A stretch of DNA of 64,000 bases from Symbiodinium natans (lineage: Eukaryota > Sar > Dinophyceae > Suessiales > Symbiodiniaceae), in the NCBI GenBank assembly GCA_905221605.1, contig CAJNDS010000049.1:64001-128000 (forward strand), read 5' to 3'. A model generated the notes under the pieces. The model searched no databases and was not told where the DNA came from. It saw only the letters and a list, made by a program, of their open reading frames with translations. The position numbers were made by a program, and so were the translations under genes. The first letter of the stretch is position 1, and every line of letters begins with the position of its first letter. Shown here piece by piece: positions 45,160 to 54,612 of this stretch.

Positions 45160-45500
45160 TTGGACCCAATTAAACCCCAAAACTGCGAAAACCCAAAACC
45201 ATGAAACCCGAAACCCCCAAACCCAAAAGAAACTAAACCCCCAAAACCCTAAAACCCGAAACCTTAAACCCAAAAGTCACCAAACCCCAAACCCCAAACC
45301 CCACATCCCCAAAAGCCCAAAAACCTAAAAGCCATAAAGCCCCAAAACGCACAAACCCTCAAGCCCTCAAACCCCAAACCCTACAACCCTAAATCCGAAA
45401 GCCGAATCCCTAAAAACCCCAAACCGCAAAACCCTAAAACCCCCCAAGCCCTAAGACCCCCAAAAAGTCCACAACCCCAAAACCCCTAAATCCCTAATCC
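45160..45500 (-). repeat. Degenerate C/A-rich CCCTAAA-derived tract
   Basis: Long stretch of CCAAACCC / CCCGAAACCC-type words; probably decayed heptamer sequence. No exon seen. Confidence 0.75.
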
Positions 45501-45509
45501 CGAAACCCC

Positions 45510-45590
45510 ATGCTGATCCCCGAGGATGCGGTCAACACCTCACGAGCACTGGTGGATGCCGTGAAGGCCGTGGGGCTGCACTGGGGGTTT
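45510..45590 (+). CDS. Exon island (EDAVNTSRALVDAVKAVGLH)
   Basis: The frame reads MLIPEDAVNTSRALVDAVKA VGLHWG between decayed CCCTAAA and TTTAGGG-type sequence. Unknown family. Confidence 0.5.
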
Positions 45591-46004
45591 AGGCTTAGGG
45601 TTTGGGGTTTAGGGTTTCGGGCTTAGGGCTTAGGGCTTAAATTTTTAGGGTTTAGGCTTAGGGCAGTTTAGGATGAAGCATGTAGTGTTTAGGGTTTAGG
45701 GTTGAGGGGCTTCTTGCGTTGCAGTCAGCTCTTCGCGAGAAAACTAGAATCTTCATGTGGGTCTGTTGGCTTGCTGGGCATTGTTGAAAGTAGCTCCCTA
45801 CAAGGCTTGGCTCTAGTGTCTTGGACGGCGAACCTACCAGTACGGGCTTGCATGGGATCAGCCAAGAAGCAAGGAACTTGGTTTGGCCCTAAACCCTAAA
45901 CCCTAAACCCTAAACCCTAAACCCTAAACCCTTGACCCCCAACTGCTCTGCTCAGAGCATCGTTGTTCTGCACGCAGATTCCAGATGGGTGTGAGCTAGC
46001 TTTA

Positions 46005-46130
46005 GGGTTTCCACTCAGCAGGACAACGACATCGATGAGCTCAGACGAGTGGTGGCCAACGCAGATGAGGGCGAGTTCATACAGGCCTGGAATACTTCGC
46101 CGGCTAGAGCAACAAAGAGTTCCCTTTTCA
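46005..46130 (+). CDS. Exon island (QQDNDIDELRRVVANADEGE)
   Basis: After CTCAG the frame reads QDNDIDELRRVVANADEGEF IQAWNTSPARATKSS. Ends near the inverted-repeat element at 46147. Confidence 0.5.
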
Positions 46131-46146
46131 GGATCCATATGTGCAG

Positions 46147-46447
46147 TTCTCTGCACTATGGTCACTTTTTGGGTGCCTTAGACTATGGTCCCCTTTTTGG
46201 GGTATCCTTAAGAATAGGGGCCGCCTTATAAATCAGGACCCCAAAGCTGGGCCCTTGTTGGTTAAGTTTTTTTCATTTTTGTCACATCAAATTCCCAAAA
46301 AAGGAATCAAAAATGATCATTTTTAAGACAACCCCAACAAGGAAGCAGAAACGTGACCATTTTAAATTCCCAATGAGGAATCAAACATGACCATTTTTAA
46401 GACAACCCCAACAAGGAAGCAGAAAAGGGGACCATAACTGTAGAGAA
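46147..46447. mobile_element. Inverted-repeat element, family F6, with internal tandem duplication
   Basis: Ends ttctctgcactatggtc and gaccataactgtagagaa are imperfect inverted repeats. Inside, an about 73-bp unit (cccaa...ggaatcaaa...gaccatttttaagacaaccccaac) occurs twice. Similar start words occur at 54049 (ttctctaagctatggtcccc). Confidence 0.65.
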
Positions 46448-46474
46448 GTGATCGTATGACTGAGACCATCCTTG

Positions 46475-46755
46475 AAGGCCTTCATCCTGCAGGCCTTCGT
46501 CCTCGCGCTCAAGGCCACTTGGATTAGGGGTTTAGGGTTTGGGGTTTGGGGTTTAGGGTCTAGGGTTTAGGGTTTAGGGTTTGGGGTTTAGGGTCTAGGG
46601 TTTGGGGTTTAGGGTTTGGGGTTTAGGGTTAGGGTTGAGGGTTTGGGGTTCAAGTGGCCCATGGGTTCTGAGATTCCAGGCCCCACACTTCTTCAACGAC
46701 TTCCCCTGCTTGGACAAATTCATGGTTTTCATGGTTGAACCTGTTAGGGACCCTT
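46475..46755 (+). CDS. Two exon islands (AFVLALKATWI; PHFFNDFPCLDKFMVFMVEP)
   Basis: The first, after CTGCAG at about 46492, reads AFVLALKATWI and runs into a TTTAGGG/TTTGGGG array (46525-46650). The second, after TTCCAG at about 46680, reads APHFFNDFPCLDKFMVFMVE PV. Aromatic and hydrophobic; unknown. Confidence 0.45.
46525..46650 (+). repeat. TTTAGGG / TTTGGGG mixed array
   Basis: About 17 units alternating the two heptamers. Confidence 0.96.
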
Positions 46756-46778
46756 AGATTCTTGCATTCGTATACTTC

Positions 46779-46914
46779 CTAGGATGCCCGGTAGTACCCT
46801 TATTTCCTTTTTTTTTTTTTTTTTTTTTGGGGGGGGGGGGGGTTAGGTTCCCTTCTAAACCCCTTTAAGCAAAAAAGGGGCACCCTTTTAAGCGCAGGTT
46901 ACTGGGCAGCCTAG
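46779..46914. mobile_element. Fold-back element, family F2, copy d
   Basis: Imperfect terminal inverted repeats ctaggatgcccggtagtacc / ggttactgggcagcctag. It shares ends and order with the 62898 copy, and carries an inserted T18G14 homopolymer stretch. Confidence 0.8.
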
Positions 46915-46961
46915 CTTCTACGCGACTATGTCACTATGAATACTATGCTGTCATATTATGC

Positions 46962-47026
46962 AGCCGAAGTGTACGAGGGCCCTTTTTGGAAATTGCTGTG
47001 TAGACGAATCCAATCGAGCCCTGGAC
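46962..47026 (+). CDS. Small exon island (AEVYEGPFWKLLCRRIQSSP)
   Basis: After TTATGCAG the frame reads AEVYEGPFWKLLCRRIQSSP; it ends at the F1a element. Unknown family. Confidence 0.4.
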
Positions 47027-47133
47027 CTTGGGATGTTCCCTCTTTTTCTAGCAGTCCTTAATGGGGATGATAGTGCCGATCATAATCCGACTTAAGGATT
47101 GTTGGTCTAAGGGGGAACATCCCAACCTGGACC
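47020..47133. mobile_element. MITE-like element F1a with 13-bp TIRs and 8-bp target duplication
   Basis: The element 47028-47125 has perfect TIRs ttgggatgttccc / gggaacatcccaa. It is flanked by an exact 8-bp direct repeat, cctggacc (47020-47027 and 47126-47133). Interior arms (agtccttaat... / ...aaggatt) also pair. An 8-bp duplication is typical of hAT transposons; no transposase is present, so it is non-autonomous. Confidence 0.88.
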
Positions 47134-47366
47134 CTAAGCCCCAAGACGCCAAACAAAAAGAACCGAAGGCCCTATAGACCCGGAGACCTGGATACCTTTC
47201 CGCTCTATGCCCGATATATAAGCCCTTAGCCCTGGGCCCTAAACTGCCGACTTCCCAAAACCGTTATACTACTCTAAACCAGGTTACAAACCCAACACCC
47301 CGAAAAAACCCGGAGCCCTACAGCACCGGCAGTGAGCCAAACCAAAGCTCGAACCAGCCCGCCACC

Positions 47367-47467
47367 TTGGGATGTTCCCTCTTGTACTAGCAGTCCTGAA
47401 TGAGGATTATAGTACCCCCTACTATAATCCCTATGAAGAACTGTTAGTATAAGAGGGAACATGCCAA
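47367..47467. mobile_element. MITE-like element F1b
   Basis: The same ends (ttgggatgttccctc / agagggaacatgccaa) and the same interior (agcagtcctgaatgaggatt ... ctgttagta) as F1a, 240 bp away. The flanks (ccgccacc / cccaccca) only partly match. Confidence 0.85.
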
Positions 47468-47486
47468 CCCACCCACCATTTCCCAG

Positions 47487-47720
47487 GCCTCCTTGCTGGA
47501 AATCACTCAGCAGCCCGTGGCTCAACTTCGGGGATCCGCCCTAGGATGGAGGGTTTAGGGTTTGGGGTTCATGGTTTAGGGTTTAGGGTAGGGCCCTTTA
47601 AGATATTGACGCTTTTCTTTTTCGTTTCTTCACTTCTTGGGTTTGAGGAGGTTCTGTTTTATTTCCGCATCTTTCCGAGGGGCTTCGGGGTGAGGGGAGA
47701 AGGCCCTCTAGAACGCCTAA
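47487..47720 (+). CDS. Exon islands (ASLLEITQQPVAQLRGSA; LLGFEEVLFYFRIFPRGFGV)
   Basis: After CCCAG at 47487 the frame reads ASLLEITQQPVAQLRGSALG. A second, weaker candidate at about 47595-47715 reads SSLLGFEEVLFYFRIFPRGF. Unknown. Confidence 0.35.
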
Positions 47721-47732
47721 ACCCCCAAGTCC

Positions 47733-48620
47733 CTAAACCCTAAACACTAGACCGTGGGCGAGACAATTTCGGGACCGACTCGCGCGCATAGCGAGGAGGG
47801 AAGCGCAGATCTCCGCACCGAGGGGGAGATCGCGTTCGCCGAGAGTGGCAGCAGCATCGTCGTCATCGAGACCTACAAGTACAGCGGTGGTAGGGCAAGG
47901 GGAGATGGTGGTCAATGACGGGGTGCTCGCGGTGGAGAATGGGTTACTGGCGGTTGAGGATGGGCTGCTGGCGGTTGAGGATGGCGCGCTTGTGGTTGCG
48001 GATGGGTCGCTGGAAAGTGCTGGGGGATCCACAGAAGTGGTGATGGTGGCCCATGAGGGGGAGGAGGCGGCCTGTGGAGGTGGTGGGGGGGCTGGTGAAG
48101 CTCGAGGAGGTGAAGTTCGTGGAAGTAATGGGGATGAGGAAGTAGACAGTGACGCCACCACGCTGCTTGAGTTCCCCGTGTCGTCGTTCTGGACTGCATC
48201 GCTGAGTACAAGCACTACGTCCTCGAGCCCATCGACCTCGTCTACACCGGGGGCGTCCTCTGCTACGACTGGGTCGTCCTCCACGACTGGATTGTCCTCT
48301 ACCACATCGGGGGCGTCCTCTACGTTGACGTCGTTCCGGGCTACATCGCCGTGTATCAGCACTACCTCTACTGCACCGGGGGCGTCCTCTCCTGTGACTG
48401 GGTCGTCTTCTACCACTGGGTCGTCTTCTACCACATCGGGGGCGTCCTCTCCTGTGACTGGGTTGTCCTCTACCACTGGGTTGTCTTCTACCACATCGGA
48501 GGCGTCTCCTACCACGTCGGGGACGTCTCCTGCGCCGACGTTGTCAATGGAAGTTTGAGGGGGTGCAAGTAGTGGTGGTGGTGATGCAGACCATGGGTGA
48601 GAAAATTTGAAGCTCAACAT
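47733..48620 (-). CDS. Alternative minus-strand ORF, 295 codons, Asp/Val-rich repeats
   Basis: The ATG at 48620 opens MLSFKFSHPWSASPPPLLAP and then an acidic repeat (VVEDDPVTGEDAPDVVED), a Ser/Pro/Thr stretch, and an end within heptamer-like sequence. It may be only the shadow of the repeated + strand exon, since all neighbours read +. Kept as an alternative. Confidence 0.25.
   Translation of the reverse strand: MLSFKFSHPWSASPPPLLAPPQTSIDNVGAGDVPDVVGDASDVVEDNPVVEDNPVTGEDAPDVVEDDPVVEDDPVTGEDAPGAVEVVLIHGDVARNDVNVEDAPDVVEDNPVVEDDPVVAEDAPGVDEVDGLEDVVLVLSDAVQNDDTGNSSSVVASLSTSSSPLLPRTSPPRASPAPPPPPQAASSPSWATITTSVDPPALSSDPSATTSAPSSTASSPSSTASNPFSTASTPSLTTISPCPTTAVLVGLDDDDAAATLGERDLPLGAEICASLLAMRASRSRNCLAHGLVFRV
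47755..48572 (+). CDS. Coding region with Gly/Ser/Thr or hydrophobic repeats; frame uncertain
   Basis: The + strand start looks real: QFRDRLARIARREAQISAPR in one frame and EIAFAESGSSIVVIETYKYS in the next, as if one base were displaced near 47822. From about 48190 a degenerate repeat keeps two + frames open: a Ser/Thr-rich one (47845-48558) and a hydrophobic one reading VVLDCIAEYKHYVLEPIDLV then YTGGVLCYDWVV repeats. The minus strand is open for 295 codons too. Plus is favoured because the next convincing exon (48650-48760) is plus. Confidence 0.4.
48190..48545. repeat. Coding-like degenerate minisatellite (45-48 bp and 15-21 bp units)
   Basis: Repeated words (tcttctaccacatcgggggc, cctgtgactgggtcgtc) in tandem with changes, open in at least three frames. 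Confidence 0.85.
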
Positions 48621-48649
48621 GAGGGTTGTGAAGGTAAAAAATGGTGGTG

Positions 48650-48762
48650 GTGGTGATGCTCGTCATTATGTTCTACCAGTCTGAGTGGGGAAAGGCCATT
48701 AAGCAACACAGTTTCACGGACCGGACAGCATTATTGCTGCGCACAGGTGATTCCGGTTAAAA
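48650..48762 (+). CDS. Exon island (MFYQSEWGKAIKQHSFTDRT)
   Basis: The frame reads VVVMLVIMFYQSEWGKAIKQ HSFTDRTALLLRTGDSG and then stops. Partly hydrophobic; good composition. Confidence 0.5.
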
Positions 48763-48769
48763 AAAAACA

Positions 48770-49280
48770 CTAGACCCTAAAACCGGAACCCGGAACCCTG
48801 CCTCTCCTCAAAAAAACATCACTCTAAGGTTTTGGGCTCCCTTGACCCTGAAGCCGTCAAAACACTGTAAGGCCTCTACAGAAAAAAAACGCCCTGAACC
48901 CTAAACCCGGAACCGCCACCTAGTGGCCCAAACCCCAAGAACGGCCCCCTGTAAACCTCGAAAGCTCGTGCTTTTCAGCGTTAGCCCATAAGCCCGGCCA
49001 ACGCCTAAACTCCAAGGGCCCCCCCAAAAGGTCCCCAAAGCAACTTAAGCCCGAACCTTTAAATTTTGCAGCCTAAGCCACACTCCCTTGAAGCCCTGAA
49101 GCGCTTGAGGACGACCCCGAAGCCCTTGAGTACGAAATCTTAAACCGCTTGCGCCCCTGAAGCCATAGGGTTTTGGGTCAAACCCTAAACCCTAAACCCT
49201 AAACCCTATACCCTATACCCTAAACCCTAAACCCTAAACCCTAAACCCTAAACCCTAAACCCTAAACCCTAAACCCTCCC
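48770..49280 (-). repeat. Decayed then intact CCCTAAA sequence
   Basis: 48770-49170 is C/A-rich decayed heptamer-like sequence with no exon I can support; 49175-49277 is an array of about 13 intact units. Confidence 0.8.
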
Positions 49281-49284
49281 CATA

Positions 49285-49370
49285 GGTCCTAAGAAGCCAC
49301 AAAAGGCTGGTCGACTGGGGAGTGCCCTTGCACAACCCACAGCTCTCCCAGGCCTAGAGCTTAGGGATTT
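49285..49370 (+). CDS. Exon island (GPKKPQKAGRLGSALAQPTA)
   Basis: The frame reads GPKKPQKAGRLGSALAQPTA LPGLE between a CCCTAAA and a TTTAGGG array. Confidence 0.4.
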
Positions 49371-49379
49371 CAGGGATTA

Positions 49380-49750
49380 GGGTTTAGGGTTTAGGGTTTA
49401 GGGTTTAGGGCTTAGGGTTTAGGGTTTAGGGTTTAGGGTTTGGGGTTTGGGGTTTGGGGTTTGGGGTTTGGGGTTTGGGGTTAGGGTTTGGGGTTCAGAG
49501 TTTTGGGTTTAGGGTTTGGGGTTTGGGGTTCGGGGTGTGGAGTTTCGGCTTCAGGGTTTTTGGCGCCGGTAGGTCGCCATGAGACTTTCCAGGGGCTTAG
49601 GGCCTCGGGTGTTGGGGTGTTGGGGTTTGGGGCTTCGGTTTGGGGGGTTTAGGGTTTGAGGTGCGGGATTTAGGGTTTGCTGCCCAGCTGGCAAAGTGTA
49701 ATACGCAGGGGTTTAGGGTTTAGGGTTCAGGGTTCAGGGTTTGGGGTTTC
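49380..49750 (+). repeat. TTTAGGG then TTTGGGG arrays, and decayed copies
   Basis: A canonical array (49380-49440) gives way to six or seven TTTGGGG units (49440-49485) and to degenerate versions up to about 49750. Confidence 0.93.
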
Positions 49751-50159
49751 GCAATTATGGGCTCTCTTTTGGCTCTTGGGGGGACACTCGACTGCAGTGT
49801 ATTCCCTGTCGTTTAGGGTACCAAGAAGGCCCACAGTTCAGCTCTTTAGTCTTTAGGCGTTGCGGGGTTTAGGGCTTTAAAGGGCAACGGCCTGGAAGGG
49901 GCTTGCTTGGTTCCGAACAGGGAGGCGGAGGCCCGAATTCCTGGTAAACTGATGTGGGCGGTTTAAGATAGGGGACCCCCCAATGTAGATCCCCAACTAG
50001 TAGGCTTCCCTTGTAATTAATTAGGACCCCAATAACGTACCCCCAATTTAGGAAGCCCAAAACCCTCAGAGAAATGCATGGAGTTGGGGTGTAGGAGTTC
50101 CTCTTTCCTAAACCCTAAAGCCTAAAGCCTAGAAGTGTCAACTCCTCTCGGCCCCCCTA

Positions 50160-50255
50160 GGCACTGCACCTGGTCTGTGAGCTCGTTGACCGTGACAACT
50201 TCAGCAACTCCTGGCGCATCGTGGTGCCCCCATGGAATTCATGCAGTTTCGTAGG
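50160..50255 (+). CDS. Exon island (ALHLVCELVDRDNFSNSWRI)
   Basis: After CCTAG the frame reads ALHLVCELVDRDNFSNSWRI VVPPWNS. Ends just before the F5 fold-back element. Unknown family. Confidence 0.5.
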
Positions 50256-50260
50256 GTGCA

Positions 50261-50371
50261 CTTGGAGTTTCATGGGTAGTTAAAGTATGTCTATAGGTAC
50301 GGTAGCTATACTTATACCTATATTTAGGATTCTTATATAACCCTACTTATACCTACCCATGAACCTCCAAG
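50261..50371. mobile_element. Fold-back element, family F5
   Basis: 19-bp terminal inverted repeats (cttggagtttcatgggtag / ctacccatgaacctccaag) with one mismatch around 111 bp of TA-rich sequence. A related right end may occur near 30783-30803. Confidence 0.82.
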
Positions 50372-50419
50372 CATGGCTTATCTGAGTGGGTTTTCTACTT
50401 GTCTCGCCCAACTTTTGCC

Positions 50420-50520
50420 GCAGAAATCCCTCACGGATGGCAACTTGGAGGGCAGCCTGGACATCAACGCCCCGCGGCACTCGGACGGGGTGCGCACGGG
50501 GGGTGGGAGTGGCTTAGCAT
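50420..50520 (+). CDS. Exon island (KSLTDGNLEGSLDINAPRHS)
   Basis: After TGCCGCAG the frame reads KSLTDGNLEGSLDINAPRHS DGVRTGG. Unknown family. Confidence 0.5.
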
Positions 50521-50769
50521 CGCCCTTCGTGCCATAGGCAAATATACATCCACCATACCGAGACGTACAAAGATATAGATCTCATGTGTGTATGTGAACA
50601 AATATAGTCAATATAAATAGGATATTCTAATAACCATAAGAAATATATATATATATATATATAGTTAAAACTAATCATAAGAAATATATAAAAATATGTT
50701 AAAAACAATCATAAGAAATATATAAAAATTTGTTAAAATAATCATAAGAAGATATGTATGTATAGGTTG

Positions 50770-50885
50770 TCTCTTCATGCCGCCCTGGCCTGCCAGTGGA
50801 CGCCGCTCTGCATCGCCTGCGCCGATGCATGTCTGCCCATGGCCTTTAAGCTTCTCGAGCCGCGCCGGCGAGGGCTTAGTGGGTT
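50770..50885 (+). CDS. Exon island, Cys/Ala-rich (LHAALACQWTPLCIACADAC)
   Basis: The frame reads LHAALACQWTPLCIACADAC LPMAFKLLEPRRRGL. Four Cys within 13 residues. A TTTAGGG array starts right after. Confidence 0.5.
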
Positions 50886-50984
50886 TGGGGTTTAGGGTTT
50901 AGGGTTTAGGGTGCAGGGTGCAGGGTTTAGGGTTTGGGGTTTTGGGTTGTGGGTTTTGGGTTTAAGGCTACACGGTCCTTGGGT

Positions 50985-51132
50985 CCATGTTCAGCTGAGG
51001 ATTGTTACAAGTTTGGCCACCATTGCCCACTGCACAGACCATTCCAGGATGTATTTCCAACGATGTAAAGATGGCACTGGTGAAGTCGAATGTGCCAATA
51101 TTGGACGCGCTTTAGTGCTGGCCCCTGTTTAA
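50985..51132 (+). CDS. Exon island (IVTSLATIAHCTDHSRMYFQ)
   Basis: The frame reads LRIVTSLATIAHCTDHSRMY FQRCKDGTGEVECANIGRAL. Unknown family. Confidence 0.42.
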
Positions 51133-51194
51133 AGTCAAGTTTGGGACACTGTGACTTTGCGACGCCTGCAAACCCTATGAACCCTAATGGGATA

Positions 51195-51330
51195 GCCCTA
51201 AACCCTAAACCCTAAACCCCAAACCCCAAACCCCAAACCCTAAACCCTGAACCCTAAACCCTAAACCCTGAACCCTAAACCCTAAACCCCCCAAACCCTA
51301 AACCCTCAACCCTCTAAACCCTAAACCCTA
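51195..51330 (-). repeat. CCCTAAA array with CCCCAAA and CCCTGAA variants
   Basis: About 18 units. Confidence 0.95.
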
Positions 51331-51334
51331 GTAA

Positions 51335-51425
51335 CGCATGGCCAGGCTCAAGGCAGATCCGAACACGATCACCCGGGCCAATGAGACCCCGCTGCCGGGC
51401 CTCAGCTGCCCGATTGGGGTTCTAA
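51335..51425 (+). CDS. Exon island (MARLKADPNTITRANETPLP)
   Basis: The frame reads RMARLKADPNTITRANETPL PGLSCPIG, between a CCCTAAA and a TTTAGGG array. Confidence 0.5.
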
Positions 51426-51634
51426 ACCTTGGTTTAGGGTTTAGGGTTTAGGGTTTAGGGTTTAGGGTTTAGGGTTTAGAACCTCCAAACGTTAGAAAAA
51501 CCCTCTGAACCCCTACATCCTAAGCACCCGAAGCCTAAGCATCTCTAAGCATGTCTAAACCCTCTAAACCCTTTAAAACCCTACACCCAAAGCAAATCTA
51601 AGGGCCCGAAGCCCACACTCAAGCTCGCGGCACC

Positions 51635-51955
51635 CCCAGGGCGCTGGCGAAGCGAAGCCGCGATGACGACAGCGAGGAGCAAAAGGAGGCTCGAAAACCC
51701 TAAGGGTTTAGGGTTTAGGGTTTAGGGTTTGGGGTTTAGAGCTTAGGGCTTAGGGTTTAGAGCTACACCCAAACCCAAAACTCGGGTTGGAACCATGCAC
51801 CCTTATTATGTATAGTGTATGCAAGGGTCATATAACAGGGGACCCAAATTAAGGGCCCATGATTCGGATCCCCTTGCAGTTGTAGCTCGGCAGGCGCGTG
51901 GCATCATCTCCAATATGCTGCGGTCGTACGGCGGGCAAGCGCCCTGCTGGAAGAT
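51635..51955 (+). CDS. Two exon islands (ALAKRSRDDDSEEQKEA; VARQARGIISNMLRSYGGQA)
   Basis: About 51635-51705 (TPRALAKRSRDDDSEEQKEA, charged) and about 51880-51955 (VARQARGIISNMLRSYGGQA PCWK). A short TTTAGGG array sits between. Confidence 0.48.
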
Positions 51956-52204
51956 TTAGGGTTTAGGTTTTAGGGTTTAGGTTTTAGGGTTTAGGGTTAA
52001 GGGTTTAGGGTTCAGGTATGGGTTGTTGTTGTTGTTATGTCGGAGTTGTAAGGGGATAGCATCGATAATCGCGAATTGGTTGTGAGGTTCTTAGTAGGGG
52101 AATGAGGGGACTAGGGCCCTATATACACCCTTTAAGGCATTATATTAGGGCTCTTTCAGGGATTCCTATTTCTACCCTTTAAGGGATAATTATAAGGGTA
52201 CCTC

Positions 52205-52420
52205 CTTCCCTCGTTCCCTACGAAGAATCAGCCAGCAAGGACACCTGCAAGGATGCTCTGCGGATGCTGAGAAAGACCAGCCAGTCTTCAGCCCCGAGCC
52301 AGAGCCAGGAGCGGGTGATTCCGGTGGATTTAGTTCGGGAGTTTAGGGTTTAGGGTTTAGGGTTTAGGGTTTAGGGTTTAGGGTTTAGGGTTTAGGGTTT
52401 AGGGTTTAGGGTTTAGGAAG
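52205..52420 (+). CDS. Exon island (ESASKDTCKDALRMLRKTSQ) followed by TTTAGGG array
   Basis: The exon (about 52207-52330) reads ESASKDTCKDALRMLRKTSQ SSAPSQSQERVIPVD. A near-pure array of about 11 units follows at 52340-52420. Confidence 0.5.
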
Positions 52421-52694
52421 CTGGTAGGGTTTTCTTGGGACCCCATCTACCTGCACTCTTACGGGCTATACCTACTAGATAGGGGGGTACGTACGGCTAA
52501 ACTTAAATAAATGGGGTTTCAGGTAGGATTTTAGTTGGGTTTAGGGTTTTGGGGTTAAGGGAACATAGACAAATATAGGGCTTTAGGGGAAACATAGACA
52601 AATATGGGGGTTTAGTTAGGTTTAGGGTTCAGGGTTTTGGGGAACATATGACATTCGGAATATAGCGGTTTAGGGGAAACACTTGTGTTGGTTG

Positions 52695-52835
52695 GCAGGC
52701 GCTTAAGGAGGAGGTGGTCACGGCCCCGAGCTTACCTGACATGCCACAGCTGCCCAATGAGTTTTGCCGCATCATTGCCACATCATGGTCGCTTGAACCG
52801 CTCACTTCGGTAACTGGCCGGTAACTGGGTTGCCC
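52695..52835 (+). CDS. Exon island (QALKEEVVTAPSLPDMPQLP)
   Basis: After TTGGCAG the frame reads QALKEEVVTAPSLPDMPQLP NEFCRIIATSWSLEP. Good composition; unknown. Confidence 0.5.
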
Positions 52836-53399
52836 AGGAACCTAGGGATTCGGGTTTAGGGTTTCGGGTTTAGGGTTTAGGGTTTGCCACATTTGCTGTT
52901 TTCGTTGTTTTGAGCTTCCTTTACCCTACTTTTTGGAGTAGACCCCGGGAAAGAAGCACAAAGGGTTTCGGGTTTAGGGTTTAGGTACCTTTTAGGTATA
53001 AGTAGCTAGGAACCCAGAACCAACAAACGTATCAAAGTACAGTGCTCCAAAGCCCAGTTTATCGCATCTCTGGGCGCATGTTGCTTTTGGATTTGTGGGC
53101 CCGACCAGAGGGGGGCGGGGGCGGGGGGGGGGGGGGGTTTAGGGTTTAGGGTTTGGGGGCAACATGCCAACCTCTCTTCAGTCCCAGCAATTGCCGACCC
53201 GGTTGAGATGGCCCACCCCCCCCCCCAGAGCGGAAGTCGGCTTTCTAGCTGCTAAACCTCACTAACTGCAAAGCTGAGGTGCCCGCGACCAGCTCTCAGT
53301 CGCCCCTCTGCTTGAGTTGGGTTTTGGGTTTAGGGTTTAGGGTTTGGGGTTTGGGGTTTGGGGTTTAGGGTTTAGGGTTTGGGGTTTGGGTCTTAGGGT

Positions 53400-53530
53400 T
53401 CGGATGCCGGGTTTTGGGATGTTATGCCTCTGGCTCAGTGGGAGCTCTTATTAAAAAGCGTGGCTGTTCTGTGCGAAGCCCACGGGCTCCGCCACCTTTT
53501 TGTTAAGGAGCATTGCTTTAACTGATAAGA
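53400..53530 (+). CDS. Exon island (FWDVMPLAQWELLLKSVAVL)
   Basis: The frame reads DAGFWDVMPLAQWELLLKSV AVLCEAHGLRHLFVKEHCFN with a stop just after, so it may be a C-terminus. It lies between a TTTAGGG/TTTGGGG array and a CCCTAAA array. Confidence 0.5.
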
Positions 53531-53534
53531 GGAG

Positions 53535-53635
53535 CCCTAAACCCTAAACCCTAAACCCTAAACCCTAAACCCTAAACCCTAAACCCTAAACCCTAAACCC
53601 TAAACCCTAAACCCTAAACCCTAAACCTTACATCC
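53535..53635 (-). repeat. CCCTAAA array, about 14 units
   Basis: Almost pure. Confidence 0.97.
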
Positions 53636-53819
53636 ATTATGGGCATCCATAGGGGCCGCAAGCAATGCTTAAGGAGTCTTCTCTAACTAGCCTGGGGTGA
53701 TGGAGTCTCTGGGAACATGTTTCTATGACGCTTAGGGCCTAGGGTTTAGGGTTTAGGGTTTCGGGTTTAGGGCTTAGGGCTTAGGGTTTACAAGGTTCAG
53801 GGTTTAGGGTTTAGGGGCC

Positions 53820-54065
53820 TTTCCTTTGGAGCCCTGCCTGATGGACCATGGTAAGGCGCACGAGATATCGAGGATGAGCAGTGATGGGCGCCCTAAACTC
53901 CTAGGAGACATGCTTGCAGGGTTTAGGGTTTAGGGCAGCTAAGAGTTTTGGATGTATAGGGTTTGTTGTGGACGGGGGGTCCATGCAGCTTCACTCGTCT
54001 CTGGCTCCCGTCCCTGTGGCAATGCAAGATCACGTCGAAGTAGTCGAGTTCTCTAAGCTATGGTC
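53820..54065 (+). CDS. Two exon islands (EPCLMDHGKAHEISRMSSDG; MQLHSSLAPVPVAMQDHVEV)
   Basis: About 53822-53895 and about 53975-54060 (MQLHSSLAPVPVAMQDHVEV VEFSK). An F6-like start word follows the second. Confidence 0.42.
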
Positions 54066-54130
54066 CCCTTGGGTTTAGGGTTTAGAGTTTATTTTTATAG
54101 TTGAACAGCGAAGCAAAGAGGGACCCCCCA
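54049..54130. mobile_element. F6-like fragment
   Basis: The start word ttctctaagctatggtcccc matches the left end of the 46147 element; the right side (gcaaagagggacc) is only weakly similar. Confidence 0.4.
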
Positions 54131-54555
54131 AGTGCAGTAGCCTCAAGAGCTGCGCGCCAATAGAAGTTGTACGATTGATTGGCTTGTCAAGACTATTGTG
54201 TCTCAGTGCGTTATCGTTGACCATGTGCACATGCTGTAATGTAAGATGTTGCGAGTTTCACAACTCTGCGTGTAGAATTCGCTGCATTGCGCCTAAGAGA
54301 CTGGCAGTGGCAGCAAAGCCCGGGCTCGACAAGAGGCGCCTTACACACAGACCATGGCTTTCATTCTGTGGACTGGCTCAGCCAGGCATGCAACATGTTG
54401 TCGAAGACCTCACGTCACGTCACAGCCGCATTTCCAGATGCCCCTAGCTCACGATGAACTGCAAGGCCTACTGGCAAGCAACACACCTTAGACACGACTG
54501 CTCACCGAAGAAAGTCGAAACCTTTCTCCACCTCCTTTGCTGCCTGCTCTGATCA

Positions 54556-54612
54556 TGGCTGGGCAAGCCGACAAGAAGCAGGCACCACCTGCGCCGTTGT
54601 CTAACCTTTAAG
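54556..54612 (+). CDS. Possible first exon of a gene (MAGQADKKQAPPAPLSNL)
   Basis: An ATG in good context opens MAGQADKKQAPPAPLSNL and then a TAA. The preceding 54170-54550 contains no heptamer array and could be intergenic. Confidence 0.3.
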
